From the NCBI GenBank assembly GCA_021730945.1, contig JAKFYH010000006.1, positions 62,001-126,000 of the forward strand: a stretch of DNA of 64,000 nt. Reading direction: 5' to 3'. The stretch comes from Acidobacteriota bacterium (GTDB taxonomy: Bacteria; Acidobacteriota; Vicinamibacteria; Vicinamibacterales; UBA2999). The position numbers and the translations under genes were made by a program. Each line of letters starts with the position of its first letter. Positions within the stretch are counted from its first letter, which is position 1. Below are positions 31,654 to 40,821 of this stretch, in pieces. The notes below the pieces were generated by a model that was not told the origin of the DNA, ran no database searches, and worked only from the letters and a program-made list of their open reading frames with translations.

Positions 31654-33807
31654 ATGAAGGCTTCGACGCTGGCATCCAGACCCCACGCGACGACGGCGGC
31701 GGCCGCTGAACCGGGCGCGCGATGGGACGGCCTCACCCGCGAACAGTTATTGCGGGCCTACCGCACCATGCTGATGTCGCGCCGCATCGACGACAAGGAG
31801 ATTCAGCTCAAGAACCAGAGCCTGATCTTCTTCCAGATCAGCGGCGCCGGTCACGAAGCCGTGCTGACCGCGGCTGGCATGCACCTGCGCGCCGGCTACG
31901 ACTGGTTCTACCCCTACTATCGCGACCGCGCGCTCTGCCTGCAGTTGGGCATGACGCCGGCCGAGATGCTGCTGAGCGCCGTCGGCGCCAAGGACGACCC
32001 GTGCTCGGGCGGCCGGCAGATGCCGTCGCACTGGGGTCACAAGGCCTTGAACATCCCGTCACAGGGCAGCCCGACCGGCACGCAGTGCCTGCAGGCAGTC
32101 GGCGCCGGCGAAGCCGGCATGCTGTACGAGCGCATCACCTCGATTGAAGATCGCCAGGCGTTGTACCACGCCGATGAAGTGACCTACGTCTCGATTGGCG
32201 AGGGTGCGACGAGCGAAGGCGAGTTCTGGGAATCGCTGAACACCGCCTGCACGCGCAACGTGCCGGTGCTCTACCTGGTGGAAGACAACGGCTACGCCAT
32301 CTCGGTGCCGGTCGAGGTGCAGACCGCCGGCGGCGATGTCTCGAAGCTGGTGGAATCGTTCCCCAACCTCGAGGTGTTCCGCTGCGACGGCACCGACTTC
32401 ATGGACAGCTACCGGACGCTCGGCGAGGCCGTGGCGCGGGTGCGCCGCGATCGCAAGCCGGCGCTGGTTCACGCCAAGGTCATCCGTCCCTACTCCCACT
32501 CGTTGTCAGATGACGAGCGCCTCTACAAGACGCCCGATGAACGCAAGGCCGAGGCGCTGCGCGATCCGCTGACACGGATGCGAAGCTTCCTGCTTGGCGA
32601 CAAGCTCGCGACCCAGGCCGACCTCGATGAGGTGGCGGCGTCGGTTGATCGTGAGATTGCCGAGGCGACCGAGCTGGCGCTCAAGGCGCCCAAGCCGGCC
32701 GTCGACACCGCCGGCGCATTCGTGTTCTCGCCCACCGTCGACCCGCGGTCGTCGCAGTTCGAGACGCCGGAGGTGGCCGACGGCAAGCCCGACACCATGG
32801 TGGCCGCCATCAACCGCACGCTCAAGGCCGAGATGGCGCGCAACCCGCGCATCGTCGTCTTCGGCGAAGATGTCGCCGATGCGAGCAAGGAAGCGGCACT
32901 CGAACAGGTTCCCGGCAAGGGCGGCGTGTTCAAGGTGACCCACGGGCTGCAGAAGGCGCATGGCGCCGATCGCGTGTTCAACTCGCCACTCGCCGAGGCC
33001 AACATCGTCGGCCGGGCGGTCGGCATGGCGACGCGCGGGATCAAGCCGGTGGTGGAGATCCAGTTCTTCGATTACATCTGGCCGGCGATGATGCAGCTCA
33101 AGGACGAGATGTCGATGCTGCGCTACCGATCGGGCAACCACTGGTCGTGCCCGATGGTGGTGCGGGTGCCGATCGGCGGCTACCTGCGCGGCGGGGCGCC
33201 GTATCACAGCCAGTCGGGCGTGAGCATCTTTGCCCACTGTCCCGGCATTCGGATCGCGTTCCCCAGTAACGCGGTCGACGCGGCCGGGCTGCTACGCACC
33301 GCCATCCGCTGTGACGATCCGGTGCTCTACCTCGAGCACAAGCATCTCTACCGCCAGACGTACAACAAGGGCAACTATCCCGGCGACGAGTTCATGATTC
33401 CGTTCGGGAAGGGGTCGCTGCGCCGCGACGGCACCGACATGGTCGTGCTGACGTGGGGCGCGTTGGTGCAGCGGTCGCTGCTGGCGGCGCAGCAGGCCGA
33501 GAAGGACGGCATCAGCGTGGCCGTGTTCGACCTGCGGACGATCATGCCGTACGACTGGGACGGCATCTCGGCTCTGGTGCGCACGACCAACCGGGTGATC
33601 ATCGCGCACGAAGACACGCTGACCTGCGGCTTCGGCGCCGAGATCGCGGCGCGCATCAGCGACGAGCTGTTCGAGCATCTGGATGCGCCGATCAAGCGGG
33701 TGGCGGCGATGGACTGCCCGGTGGCGTACTGCCCGGAGCTCGAAGAAGTGATCCTGCCGCAATCGGCAGACGTTCTGGCCGCCATCAAGGGTCTTGCGGA
33801 GTACTAG
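31654..33807 (+). CDS. 2-oxoacid dehydrogenase E1, alpha and beta subunits fused
   Basis: This thiamine-diphosphate enzyme decarboxylates a 2-oxoacid (branched-chain or pyruvate type) and passes the acyl group to lipoyl E2. The 717-aa product is an alpha subunit (about residues 25-345; TPP motif [10 protein letters not shown] at 182-191 ending in VEDN) fused to a beta subunit from about 378 ([21 protein letters not shown]). The sequence SGAGHEA near residue 65 is typical of branched-chain alpha subunits. No E2 or E3 gene is nearby. The beta part looks complete to the end ([15 protein letters not shown]). Confidence 0.93.
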   Translation: MKASTLASRPHATTAAAAEPGARWDGLTREQLLRAYRTMLMSRRIDDKEIQLKNQSLIFFQISGAGHEAVLTAAGMHLRAGYDWFYPYYRDRALCLQLGMTPAEMLLSAVGAKDDPCSGGRQMPSHWGHKALNIPSQGSPTGTQCLQAVGAGEAGMLYERITSIEDRQALYHADEVTYVSIGEGATSEGEFWESLNTACTRNVPVLYLVEDNGYAISVPVEVQTAGGDVSKLVESFPNLEVFRCDGTDFMDSYRTLGEAVARVRRDRKPALVHAKVIRPYSHSLSDDERLYKTPDERKAEALRDPLTRMRSFLLGDKLATQADLDEVAASVDREIAEATELALKAPKPAVDTAGAFVFSPTVDPRSSQFETPEVADGKPDTMVAAINRTLKAEMARNPRIVVFGEDVADASKEAALEQVPGKGGVFKVTHGLQKAHGADRVFNSPLAEANIVGRAVGMATRGIKPVVEIQFFDYIWPAMMQLKDEMSMLRYRSGNHWSCPMVVRVPIGGYLRGGAPYHSQSGVSIFAHCPGIRIAFPSNAVDAAGLLRTAIRCDDPVLYLEHKHLYRQTYNKGNYPGDEFMIPFGKGSLRRDGTDMVVLTWGALVQRSLLAAQQAEKDGISVAVFDLRTIMPYDWDGISALVRTTNRVIIAHEDTLTCGFGAEIAARISDELFEHLDAPIKRVAAMDCPVAYCPELEEVILPQSADVLAAIKGLAEY

Positions 33808-34831
33808 CGCGACACTCGGCGCGTTGCTGTTGGCCACCACGGCGGCACTGGGTTACCAGGCCGCCGTTCGTGTTTCACCCGGCCAGGTCGAAATCCTCAG
33901 ATCGGTCGCCGCCCTGGCGCCCGACGTCGTCGGCCTGTTCCGGGAACCCATCGGCTTCAAGCAAACGGCGACTGGCGATTACTACGTCTTCGATCGCCGC
34001 GGGCACACCGTTTACAGCGTGGATGAGGGCGGCGGCACCGGCCGCAAGCTGGTGCAGATTGGCGCCGAAGCCGGGCGCGTGATCGAGCCAAGCGCGTTTG
34101 ATGTGGCGTTCAACGGCAGCTTCGCGGTGGCCGATTCGCCCAACGGGCGCGAGCGGGTGCAGTTGTTTGACGCGGCCGGCGTGCGGACCGGTGGCTTCTT
34201 GCTGCCTGGGCGCGGCGCCGCGCGCGTGGTGGTCGGCTCGCTCAGCCTGAATGGTGTCGGGACCCTCGCCTTCACCGGACGATCGATCGTGATGAGCCAG
34301 CCGGATTCGGGGTGGTTGATCACCGAGTATGGCCTGGCCGGCACGCCGACCCGCACGATGGGGCGGCTGAGACGGACCGGACACGAGTCAGACCGTCAAC
34401 TGCACCTGGCGCTGAACGCGGGCATCCCGATTCCCGATCCGGCCGGTGGGTTCTACTTCGTCTTCATGGCCGGCCCGCCGGCGTTCCGCAAGTACGACGC
34501 CGAGGGCGAGTTGATCTACGAACGGACCATCCAGGGGCTCGAGATCGATCAGGTGGTGGCCGCGATTCCCACCCGCTGGCCACGCCGCGCCGACGGCGAC
34601 GGTGAGCTGCCGATGGTGGCGCCGACGGTCAGGACCGCGGCGCTCGATCGGACCGGACGGCTATGGGTGTCGTTCGTGGTGCCGTATACCTACGTGTACG
34701 ACGCCGGCGGCGAGAAGGTGAGGACCGTGCAGTTTCGTGGGGCCGGCGTCATTGCGCCGTCGAGCCTGTCGTTTGCCGAGGGCGGACGCGTGCTGGTGAC
34801 CCCGGGGTGCTACCTGTTCGCACCCGGGTAG
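33794..34831 (+). CDS. Secreted beta-propeller-like protein
   Basis: This 345-aa protein overlaps the end of the E1 gene by 14 bases and starts at TTG. A signal peptide ([18 protein letters not shown]) leads into repeats of about 40-50 residues of the type '[20 protein letters not shown]', '[20 protein letters not shown]', '[17 protein letters not shown]' and '[17 protein letters not shown]'. These are NHL- or six-bladed-propeller-like. No catalytic motif is visible. It is probably periplasmic or extracytoplasmic; function unknown. Confidence 0.75.
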   Translation: MRSTSATLGALLLATTAALGYQAAVRVSPGQVEILRSVAALAPDVVGLFREPIGFKQTATGDYYVFDRRGHTVYSVDEGGGTGRKLVQIGAEAGRVIEPSAFDVAFNGSFAVADSPNGRERVQLFDAAGVRTGGFLLPGRGAARVVVGSLSLNGVGTLAFTGRSIVMSQPDSGWLITEYGLAGTPTRTMGRLRRTGHESDRQLHLALNAGIPIPDPAGGFYFVFMAGPPAFRKYDAEGELIYERTIQGLEIDQVVAAIPTRWPRRADGDGELPMVAPTVRTAALDRTGRLWVSFVVPYTYVYDAGGEKVRTVQFRGAGVIAPSSLSFAEGGRVLVTPGCYLFAPG

Positions 34832-34837
34832 GCAGAT

Positions 34838-34843
34838 TACAAT
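34838..34843 (+). promoter_or_regulatory. Probable -10 (TACAAT) of the SGNH lipoprotein gene
   Basis: TACAATTGG, the same nonamer as at 25608, begins 18 bases before the ATG at 34856. Confidence 0.45.
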
Positions 34844-34855
34844 TGGTGGCTCGGT

Positions 34856-35926
34856 ATGCCGATCATCGGGGTCCAGGGTCACCAACATCGCACGTGGGTC
34901 ACGCCGCTGCTGCTCGCCGCCCTCGTCACGGCGAGCCTCGCCGTCGGCTGTAGCAGCCCCACGGCGCCCACACCACCGTCGCCTGCGCCGGCGCCCACTC
35001 CGGTGCCCACGCCCACGCCGGAACCAGATCCGCCCACGCTGGTGTGCCCGGCAGCGGTAACCGCCAGCACCACGTCACCGTCGGGAGCGACGGTCTCCTT
35101 TGCCACCCCCACCGCGTCGGCCGGCAAGGATCCGGTCACGGTGTCGTGCGTGCCGGCATCCGGAAGCCTGTTCGCCCTTGGCTCGACGACGGTCAGCTGT
35201 ACGGCCACTGATGCCCTCGGCCGCGCGGCGGCGTGCACGTTCCCCGTGACGGTGAGCCGGACACCGCAGTTGACGCTGACGAGGTTCCTGGCATTTGGCG
35301 ACAGCGTCACGTCAGGAGAGGTTTCCTTTCCGGTGGCCGGCATCTTTCCGCAGCAGGGCCGGTGGCCTAGCTTTCGCTTGCGCGTCGTACCCGAGGCGTC
35401 GTATCCGACCGTGCTGTCGGGCCTGCTCACCGCCCGCTACACGGCGCAGTCGGCGAACCTGGCCATGATCAACGCCGGCGTCTCGGGCGAGCGGGCGCGC
35501 GATTCGGCGACGTTGACGCGGTTGGCGCAGGCGATCTCGACCCACCAGCCCCAAGTCGTGCTGCTGATGCACGGCTACAACGACATCGGCGACCCGACAG
35601 TGATCTCGGCCACGGTGGGCGCGGTCAACGCCATGGCTGCCGAGGCCCGCAATCGCGGTGTCGGCCGCGTTGTGATCCTCAACTTGGCGCCGCCGCGACC
35701 CGGCGGCAACAACTCGCGGCCGGCCTCGACCATCGACGCCTTTAACGAGCGGCTGCAGCGATCGGCGGCCGGGGAGGGCGCGCTCTACGTCGACATCTTC
35801 TCGGCGCTGTCGTCGAGTGTCAGCACCTACATTGGCATCGACGGATTGCACCCGAACGAAGCCGGCTACCGCAGGATCGCCGAAACCGTGCTGGCGGCAA
35901 TCCAGGCCGACCTCGAAGTGCGCTAG
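34856..35926 (+). CDS. Lipoprotein with HYR-like domain and SGNH/GDSL hydrolase domain
   Basis: This 356-aa protein has a lipoprotein signal (lipobox ASLAVGC, Cys about residue 32), a proline-rich spacer and an HYR-like immunoglobulin fold (about 62-135). An SGNH esterase domain follows with block I FGDSVTSGE, the block III asparagine in GYNDIGD and the block V DGLHPNEAG (Asp-His). Such enzymes remove acyl or acetyl groups from glycans or lipids. The N-terminal cysteine would anchor it to a membrane. Confidence 0.88.
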   Translation: MPIIGVQGHQHRTWVTPLLLAALVTASLAVGCSSPTAPTPPSPAPAPTPVPTPTPEPDPPTLVCPAAVTASTTSPSGATVSFATPTASAGKDPVTVSCVPASGSLFALGSTTVSCTATDALGRAAACTFPVTVSRTPQLTLTRFLAFGDSVTSGEVSFPVAGIFPQQGRWPSFRLRVVPEASYPTVLSGLLTARYTAQSANLAMINAGVSGERARDSATLTRLAQAISTHQPQVVLLMHGYNDIGDPTVISATVGAVNAMAAEARNRGVGRVVILNLAPPRPGGNNSRPASTIDAFNERLQRSAAGEGALYVDIFSALSSSVSTYIGIDGLHPNEAGYRRIAETVLAAIQADLEVR

Positions 35927-35939
35927 GCTGGTCGGCGGC

Positions 35940-36848
35940 ATGCCGGACGCCGTCCTGATCGCCGAACGCCTGACCCGAACGTTCGGACCGCGTCTCGCCG
36001 TGAGCGACCTGTCACTGACGGTGGAGGCGGGAGAAGTGGTCACGCTGCTCGGCCCGAACGGTGCCGGCAAGACCACGACCATGCGGATGATGGCAGGGTT
36101 GATCCCGCCCTCGTCTGGCCGCGTGATTCTTAACCAGACGCCGCTCACCGCTGCCACGACCGATCACGCGCGGCACGCGGTTGGCCTGCTGACCGAAGCG
36201 CCGGGACTTTGGGAACGGCTGAGCGTGCGGTGGAATCTGCTGACCTACGCCCGGCTCCAGGGCTTGCGCGATGCTGGTGGCCGGGTCGAGGCGGCGCTGG
36301 CCCAGGTGGGGCTCTCGGACCGGGCCGACGAGCTGGCCGGCAGCCTGTCCAAGGGCCTGAAGCAACGCGTGGCCATTGCGCGTGCGTTGATCCACCAGCC
36401 GCCGCTGCTCCTGCTCGACGAGCCGACCTCGGGCCTGGATCCGGCCAGCGCCCGGCACACCCGCGAACTGATCGGGTCACTTCGCCGCGAGGGTCGCGCG
36501 GTAATAGTGTCGACCCACAACCTGGCCGAGGCGGAGACGCTGTCGGATCGCATCGCGATTCTCAACACGACGGTCCTGGCGCTCGACACGCCTGCGGCGT
36601 TGCGCCAACGGCTGGCAGGCCTCCAAGTCGTGATTGAGGTGGAGGGCGATGCCGCGCGGTGGCTGACGGCGCTCGCGGGTGTGCCGGCGTCGGCGCTCGG
36701 GTCGCGATTGACCCTGGACCTGGACCGGCTTGATGCAGTGCCTGATGCGGTCGCGGCGCTGGCCGGCACCGGGGCCCGGATCCTGAGCGTGACGCCGGAT
36801 CGGCGATCGCTCGAGGATGTCTACTTGCACCTGGTTGGGGCCGCATGA
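35940..36848 (+). CDS. ABC transporter ATP-binding protein
   Basis: This 302-aa ATPase has Walker A GPNGAGKTTT, the signature LSKGLKQRVAIARAL (LSxGxxQR form), Walker B LLLLDEP and the switch histidine in VSTHN. The C-terminal extension (about residues 215-302) resembles those of ABC-2 exporters such as the NatA and CcmA types. It overlaps the permease gene (ATGA), forming a two-gene exporter of unknown substrate. Confidence 0.93.
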   Translation: MPDAVLIAERLTRTFGPRLAVSDLSLTVEAGEVVTLLGPNGAGKTTTMRMMAGLIPPSSGRVILNQTPLTAATTDHARHAVGLLTEAPGLWERLSVRWNLLTYARLQGLRDAGGRVEAALAQVGLSDRADELAGSLSKGLKQRVAIARALIHQPPLLLLDEPTSGLDPASARHTRELIGSLRREGRAVIVSTHNLAEAETLSDRIAILNTTVLALDTPAALRQRLAGLQVVIEVEGDAARWLTALAGVPASALGSRLTLDLDRLDAVPDAVAALAGTGARILSVTPDRRSLEDVYLHLVGAA

Positions 36849-37675
36849 GCGGACCTCGCCGGCCGGCATGGCACCGGGTCATGGCCATCGCGCGCAAGGA
36901 TGCGGCGGAGCTGTCGCGCAATCCGGGGGCGATCCTGCCGGCCGTGGCCATGGTGTTTGGCGCGCTCGTCCCGGCGTTTGCGGTGGTCATTGGCGCACCG
37001 ATGATTGCCGGCGAGACGCTCGCGCGGTCCGGCGAATTCGCGGATGAGGCGCAGGCGGCGGTCGGCGCGGTTCCGGAGATCGCGCACCTGTCCGGCGATG
37101 CCCTGATCCAGGCGTTCCTGTTTCACCAGTTCTCGATGTTGCTGCTGCTGGTCCCGGTGGTAGCGGCGATGGCCTTGGCCACGCATGCCGTGATCGGCGA
37201 GAAGCAGGCCAGGGCGCTCGAGCCGCTGCTGGCGACGCCGCTGACAACGGTGGAGCTGCTGGCCGCCAAGACGCTGACACCGCTGGTGTTCTCACTGGCG
37301 CTCAGTTGGATCGCGGCGCTGCTCTATGTCCTCGGGATCTGGCTGGTCGCCGAACCGGGCGTCTGGCGGACCATCCTGGGGCTTCGTTCGTTGCTGCTGT
37401 TCGGCCTGCTCGGGCCACTGGTGGCGCTGGTGGCCCTGCAGTTGTCGGTGATCGTGTCGTCGCGCACCGCCGATCCCCGTTCGGCGCAGCAACTGTCGTC
37501 CCTCGTGATCCTGCCCATCACGATCGTCTTTGTGGCCCAGTTGATGGGCGCCTATGTCCTTCCCCTCGCGGTGCTGCTGCTCGGAGCATTCGGCTGCGCC
37601 ATTCTCAACGCGCTGCTGCTGTGGGCCGGCATTCACGTATTCGACCGCGAAAGCATCCTGATGAGGTGGAAATGA
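36845..37675 (+). CDS. ABC-2 type transporter permease
   Basis: This 276-aa protein has about six membrane helices. The first crosses near residues 25-45, an extracytoplasmic loop follows, and GEKQARALEPLLATPLTTVELLAAK lies after helix two. This loop is the typical ABC-2 permease coupling region. It pairs with the ATPase just upstream. Confidence 0.9.
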   Translation: MSGPRRPAWHRVMAIARKDAAELSRNPGAILPAVAMVFGALVPAFAVVIGAPMIAGETLARSGEFADEAQAAVGAVPEIAHLSGDALIQAFLFHQFSMLLLLVPVVAAMALATHAVIGEKQARALEPLLATPLTTVELLAAKTLTPLVFSLALSWIAALLYVLGIWLVAEPGVWRTILGLRSLLLFGLLGPLVALVALQLSVIVSSRTADPRSAQQLSSLVILPITIVFVAQLMGAYVLPLAVLLLGAFGCAILNALLLWAGIHVFDRESILMRWK

Positions 37676-37682
37676 GGTACTC

Positions 37683-37720
37683 GGGTGCCGAGGTGCCGGG
37701 GTTGACAGCGGGGGTGCCGG
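37683..37720. repeat. GGTGCCG-type repeats upstream of the TetR promoter
   Basis: GGTGCCGA and GGTGCCGG follow each other at an 8-bp period, and a third GGTGCCGG begins at 37713. The unit resembles the octamers of the palindrome at 61796-61859. Confidence 0.4.
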
Positions 37721-37730
37721 CCGTCAAAAT
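37702..37730 (+). promoter_or_regulatory. Promoter of the TetR/FadR-like gene
   Basis: TTGACA (37702-37707) and CAAAAT (37725-37730) are exactly 17 bases apart. The start point falls inside the palindromic operator that follows. Confidence 0.7.
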
Positions 37731-37747
37731 GAATGAATGTTCATTCA
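37730..37747. promoter_or_regulatory. FadR-type operator palindrome
   Basis: TGAATGAATGTTCATTCA has perfect 8-base arms (TGAATGAA / TTCATTCA) around TG. It closely matches the operator of the TetR-family fatty-acid regulator FadR of Bacillus (TGAATGA...TCATTCA). It sits on the transcription start of the downstream TetR gene, so that protein is the obvious ligand. Confidence 0.8.
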
Positions 37748-37789
37748 TCGGCGGTGGCGGTGGCGGTAGCCGCGCGGCGGCTCGCCGCC

Positions 37790-38380
37790 GTGAAGCAGCC
37801 GGCTACGGGTGACAAGCGCGACCTGATTCTGCGCGCGGCCACTCGCGTGTTTGCCCAGCACGGCTTCTTCCAGTCGCAAGTCGCCGACGTCGCCCGCGTC
37901 GCCGGTGTCGCCGCCGGCACGGTCTACCTGTACTTCAAGGGTAAGGACGACCTGCTGGTCTCGATCTTCGAACGATCGATGGCCGAGGTGATCAGCGAAG
38001 GGCGCGCCGCCCTGGACGGGGTGGCCGACCCGGCGGAGCGGCTGCGGCGCATCGCCCACCTGCAACTCGGACGGCTCGGCCGCGACAAGCACCTGGCCGT
38101 CGTCTTCCAGGTGGAACTGCGCCAGTCGGTGAAGTTCATGGAGCGCTTCTCGGCGACGTTTCTCCAGGACTACTTGCAGCTGATCCGCGACACGATTACC
38201 GACGGCCAGTCGAGCGGCGTGTTCCGCAAGGACATCAGCCCGACCACGGCCACCAAGATCTTCTTCGGCGCGCTCGACGAGATGGCCACCAACTGGATGT
38301 TGAGCCGCCGCAAGTACGACCTGTCGGCCGAGGCCGACGCGGTCGTCGACCTGTTCATCAACGGCCTCGGACGCAGATGA
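37790..38380 (+). CDS. TetR-family regulator, FadR-like
   Basis: About 196 aa. The N-terminal helix-turn-helix (KRDLILRAATRVFAQHGFFQSQVADVARVAGVAAGTVYLYF) is typical of TetR proteins, and the C-terminal part is long-chain-acyl-CoA-sensor-like. An ATG at 37733 is in frame but precedes the predicted transcription start and lies in the operator, so GTG at 37790 is preferred. GTG at 37754 is also possible. A fatty-acid operon follows, which supports a role as acyl-CoA-responsive repressor. Confidence 0.88.
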   Translation: MKQPATGDKRDLILRAATRVFAQHGFFQSQVADVARVAGVAAGTVYLYFKGKDDLLVSIFERSMAEVISEGRAALDGVADPAERLRRIAHLQLGRLGRDKHLAVVFQVELRQSVKFMERFSATFLQDYLQLIRDTITDGQSSGVFRKDISPTTATKIFFGALDEMATNWMLSRRKYDLSAEADAVVDLFINGLGRR

Positions 38381-38395
38381 CCCATGTCGAAGTTA

Positions 38396-38459
38396 CCAGG
38401 GCCGCAGCTGACACAGACCCCGGAACACCAGGGCCACAGATGACACAGATGACGCAGAG
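38396..38459. repeat. Tandem micro-repeat, 'CCAGGGCCACAGATGACACAG' family
   Basis: Two imperfect copies 32 bases apart: CCAGGGCCGCAGCTGACACAG at 38396 and CCAGGGCCACAGATGACACAG at 38428. Inside each, TGACACAG/TGACGCAG recur. The first 17 bases of the second copy are identical to 8444-8460. The element occupies most of the gap before the fadN-like gene. Confidence 0.65.
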
Positions 38460-38489
38460 TACGGATTACAGCAGCTTCTGGGTGAATCG

Positions 38490-40802
38490 ATGATTGCGAT
38501 TAACTCTGTCACCGTCCTGGGCGCCGGCACCATGGGGGCGCAGATTGCGCTGCACTGTGCCAACGCCGGCATTCCGGTATTGCTGCTCGACCTCACCGCC
38601 GATCAGGCGCGGCTGGGGCTGGAGAAGGCACGCAAGCTCAAGCCCGATCCGCAGTTCACGCCAGAGGCCTATCGCCTGGTCACGACCGGCGGCTTCGACA
38701 CCCACCTTGATGGCATCGCCGACAGCGATTGGATCATGGAGGCGGTAGTCGAACGTCTCGACATCAAGCAGCAGTTGCTGGCGCGGGTCGACGAGAAGCG
38801 GCGGCCCGGGTCGATCGTCAGCACCAATACCTCGGGTATTCCGATCGCCGCGCTGGCCGAAGGCCGTTCGGATGACTTCCGCCGCCACTGGATCGGCACG
38901 CACTTCTTCAACCCGCCGCGTTACCTCCGCCTGCTGGAGGTCATCCCCACCGCCGAAACCGACCCGGACGTCGTGGCCGCGGTCTCGCGGTTCGGCGATC
39001 ACACCCTCGGCAAGGGCGTGGTTGTGGCCAAAGACACGCCGAACTTCATTGGTAACCACATCGCACTGTACGGCGTGGCGCGGACCCTCGAAGAGCTGGC
39101 CACCGGCCGCTACACGATTGAGGAGATTGATGCGATCACCGGCCCGGCGCTTGGCCGTCCGGGCAGCGCCACGTTCCGGACGATGGACATTGCCGGCATC
39201 GACATCCTGGCGCATGTGCTGCGAAACCTGAACGAGCGCCTCGCCAGCGAGGCCGACCGCGCGGCGTTTGCCGTCCCGGCCCTGGTCGAGCAACTGATCA
39301 CGCGCGGGCAGCTGGGCGAGAAGACCGGCCAGGGCTTCTACCAGCGGCGCAAGAACGACAAGGGCGAGAGCGAAATCTGGACGCTCGACCCGGCCACGTT
39401 CGAGTACCGGCCCAAGCAGCCGGCGCGAATCGCCTCGATCGAGGCCGGCCGCACCATCGACGACCTGGCCGAGCGCATCCGCGCGTTGTTCAACGCCAAG
39501 GACAAGGCCGGCGAGTTCCTGCGCGCGACGCTCGCACCGACCCTCATCTACACCGCCCGGGTGACGCCGGCGATCGCCCACTCCATCGACGATGTCGATC
39601 GCGTCATGCGCTGGGGGTTCGGCTGGGATCTCGGGCCCTTCGAGCTGTTCGACGTGATCGGCGTGCGCGAAGTCCTGGCCGCCGCCGAGGCAGCCGGCGG
39701 CCACGCCATGGCCGGCGGCGTCCCGCCGCTGGTGGCCAGCCTGCTCGATGGCGGCCTGACCGGCTTCCGCGACGGACTGGTCAAGCCGGCAGCCGCCGAC
39801 CTGCAAATCCTGCGGACCGCCAAGGAACAGGGCCGCGTGATCAAGAGGAACGCCGGCGCCAGCCTTGTCGACCTCGGCGACGGCGTGATCGCGGTCGAGT
39901 TCCACTCGAAGATGAACGCGATTGGCGCCGACACCGTGCAGATGCTGACCGCCGGCGTCAAGGAAGCAGCCAAGAGCGGACAGGCGCTCGTGGTCGGCAA
40001 CGACGCGCCGAATTTCTCGGCTGGCGCCAACCTGATGCTGGTGCTACTCGAGGCTCAGGAGGGCAACTGGGACGAGATCGACATGATGATCCGCGCGTTC
40101 CAGCAGGCAACGATGGCACTTCGCTACAGCCCGGTGCCGGTGGTGGTCGCGCCCGCAGGCCTGACCCTGGGCGGCGGCACCGAGATCGCGCTGCACGGCG
40201 ATCGGGTGCAGGCCGCCGCCGAGACCTACATAGGGTTGGTCGAAGTCGGCGTCGGCCTGATTCCCGGCGGCGGCGGCACCAAGGAAATGACCGCGCGGGC
40301 GATGGCCGAACTGCCAACGCCGCAAAGTGATCCCCTGCCCTATGTCCAAAAGGCATTTGAGACGGTGGCACTCGCCAAGGTGTCGGCCAGCGGCCCGGAC
40401 GCGCTGCGGCTCGGCTACCTGGCGGTGACCGACGGCTTCTCGATCAACCGCGAACGGCTGCTCGCCGACGCCAAGGCCAAGGCGCTTGAACGCGTCCGCG
40501 AGGGCTATCACGCGCCGGTCGCGCGCACCGCCATTCCGGTCGGCGGCGAGTCGGTGACCTCCGCCCTGAACCTTGGCGTCCACCTGGCCTGGCGGGCGGG
40601 TCGCGCCACCGATCACGACGCGCTAATCGGGCGCAAGCTGGCGCACATCTTCGGCGGCGGCAACCTGCCGCACGCGACGACGGTCAGCGAGCAGCACTTG
40701 CTGGATCTGGAGCGCGAAGCGTTCATGAGCCTGCTGGGCGAGCGCAAGACGCTGGAGCGAATCCAGCACACGCTCAAGACCGGAAAGCCGTTGAGAAACT
40801 AG
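38490..40802 (+). CDS. fadN: 3-hydroxyacyl-CoA dehydrogenase / enoyl-CoA hydratase fusion
   Basis: This 770-aa bifunctional enzyme carries two beta-oxidation steps. The dehydrogenase comes first (NAD loop VLGAGTMGAQIALHCANAG, then HFFNPPRYLRLLEVI). The hydratase/isomerase half comes last (NFSAGANL, VEVGVGLIPGGGGTKE). This order is that of Bacillus FadN, not of E. coli FadB/FadJ. A repeat lies before it and the TetR gene 109 bases upstream. Symbol assigned by architecture and context. Confidence 0.92.
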   Translation: MIAINSVTVLGAGTMGAQIALHCANAGIPVLLLDLTADQARLGLEKARKLKPDPQFTPEAYRLVTTGGFDTHLDGIADSDWIMEAVVERLDIKQQLLARVDEKRRPGSIVSTNTSGIPIAALAEGRSDDFRRHWIGTHFFNPPRYLRLLEVIPTAETDPDVVAAVSRFGDHTLGKGVVVAKDTPNFIGNHIALYGVARTLEELATGRYTIEEIDAITGPALGRPGSATFRTMDIAGIDILAHVLRNLNERLASEADRAAFAVPALVEQLITRGQLGEKTGQGFYQRRKNDKGESEIWTLDPATFEYRPKQPARIASIEAGRTIDDLAERIRALFNAKDKAGEFLRATLAPTLIYTARVTPAIAHSIDDVDRVMRWGFGWDLGPFELFDVIGVREVLAAAEAAGGHAMAGGVPPLVASLLDGGLTGFRDGLVKPAAADLQILRTAKEQGRVIKRNAGASLVDLGDGVIAVEFHSKMNAIGADTVQMLTAGVKEAAKSGQALVVGNDAPNFSAGANLMLVLLEAQEGNWDEIDMMIRAFQQATMALRYSPVPVVVAPAGLTLGGGTEIALHGDRVQAAAETYIGLVEVGVGLIPGGGGTKEMTARAMAELPTPQSDPLPYVQKAFETVALAKVSASGPDALRLGYLAVTDGFSINRERLLADAKAKALERVREGYHAPVARTAIPVGGESVTSALNLGVHLAWRAGRATDHDALIGRKLAHIFGGGNLPHATTVSEQHLLDLEREAFMSLLGERKTLERIQHTLKTGKPLRN

Positions 40803-40821
40803 ATCAGGGACCGACTTAGTA

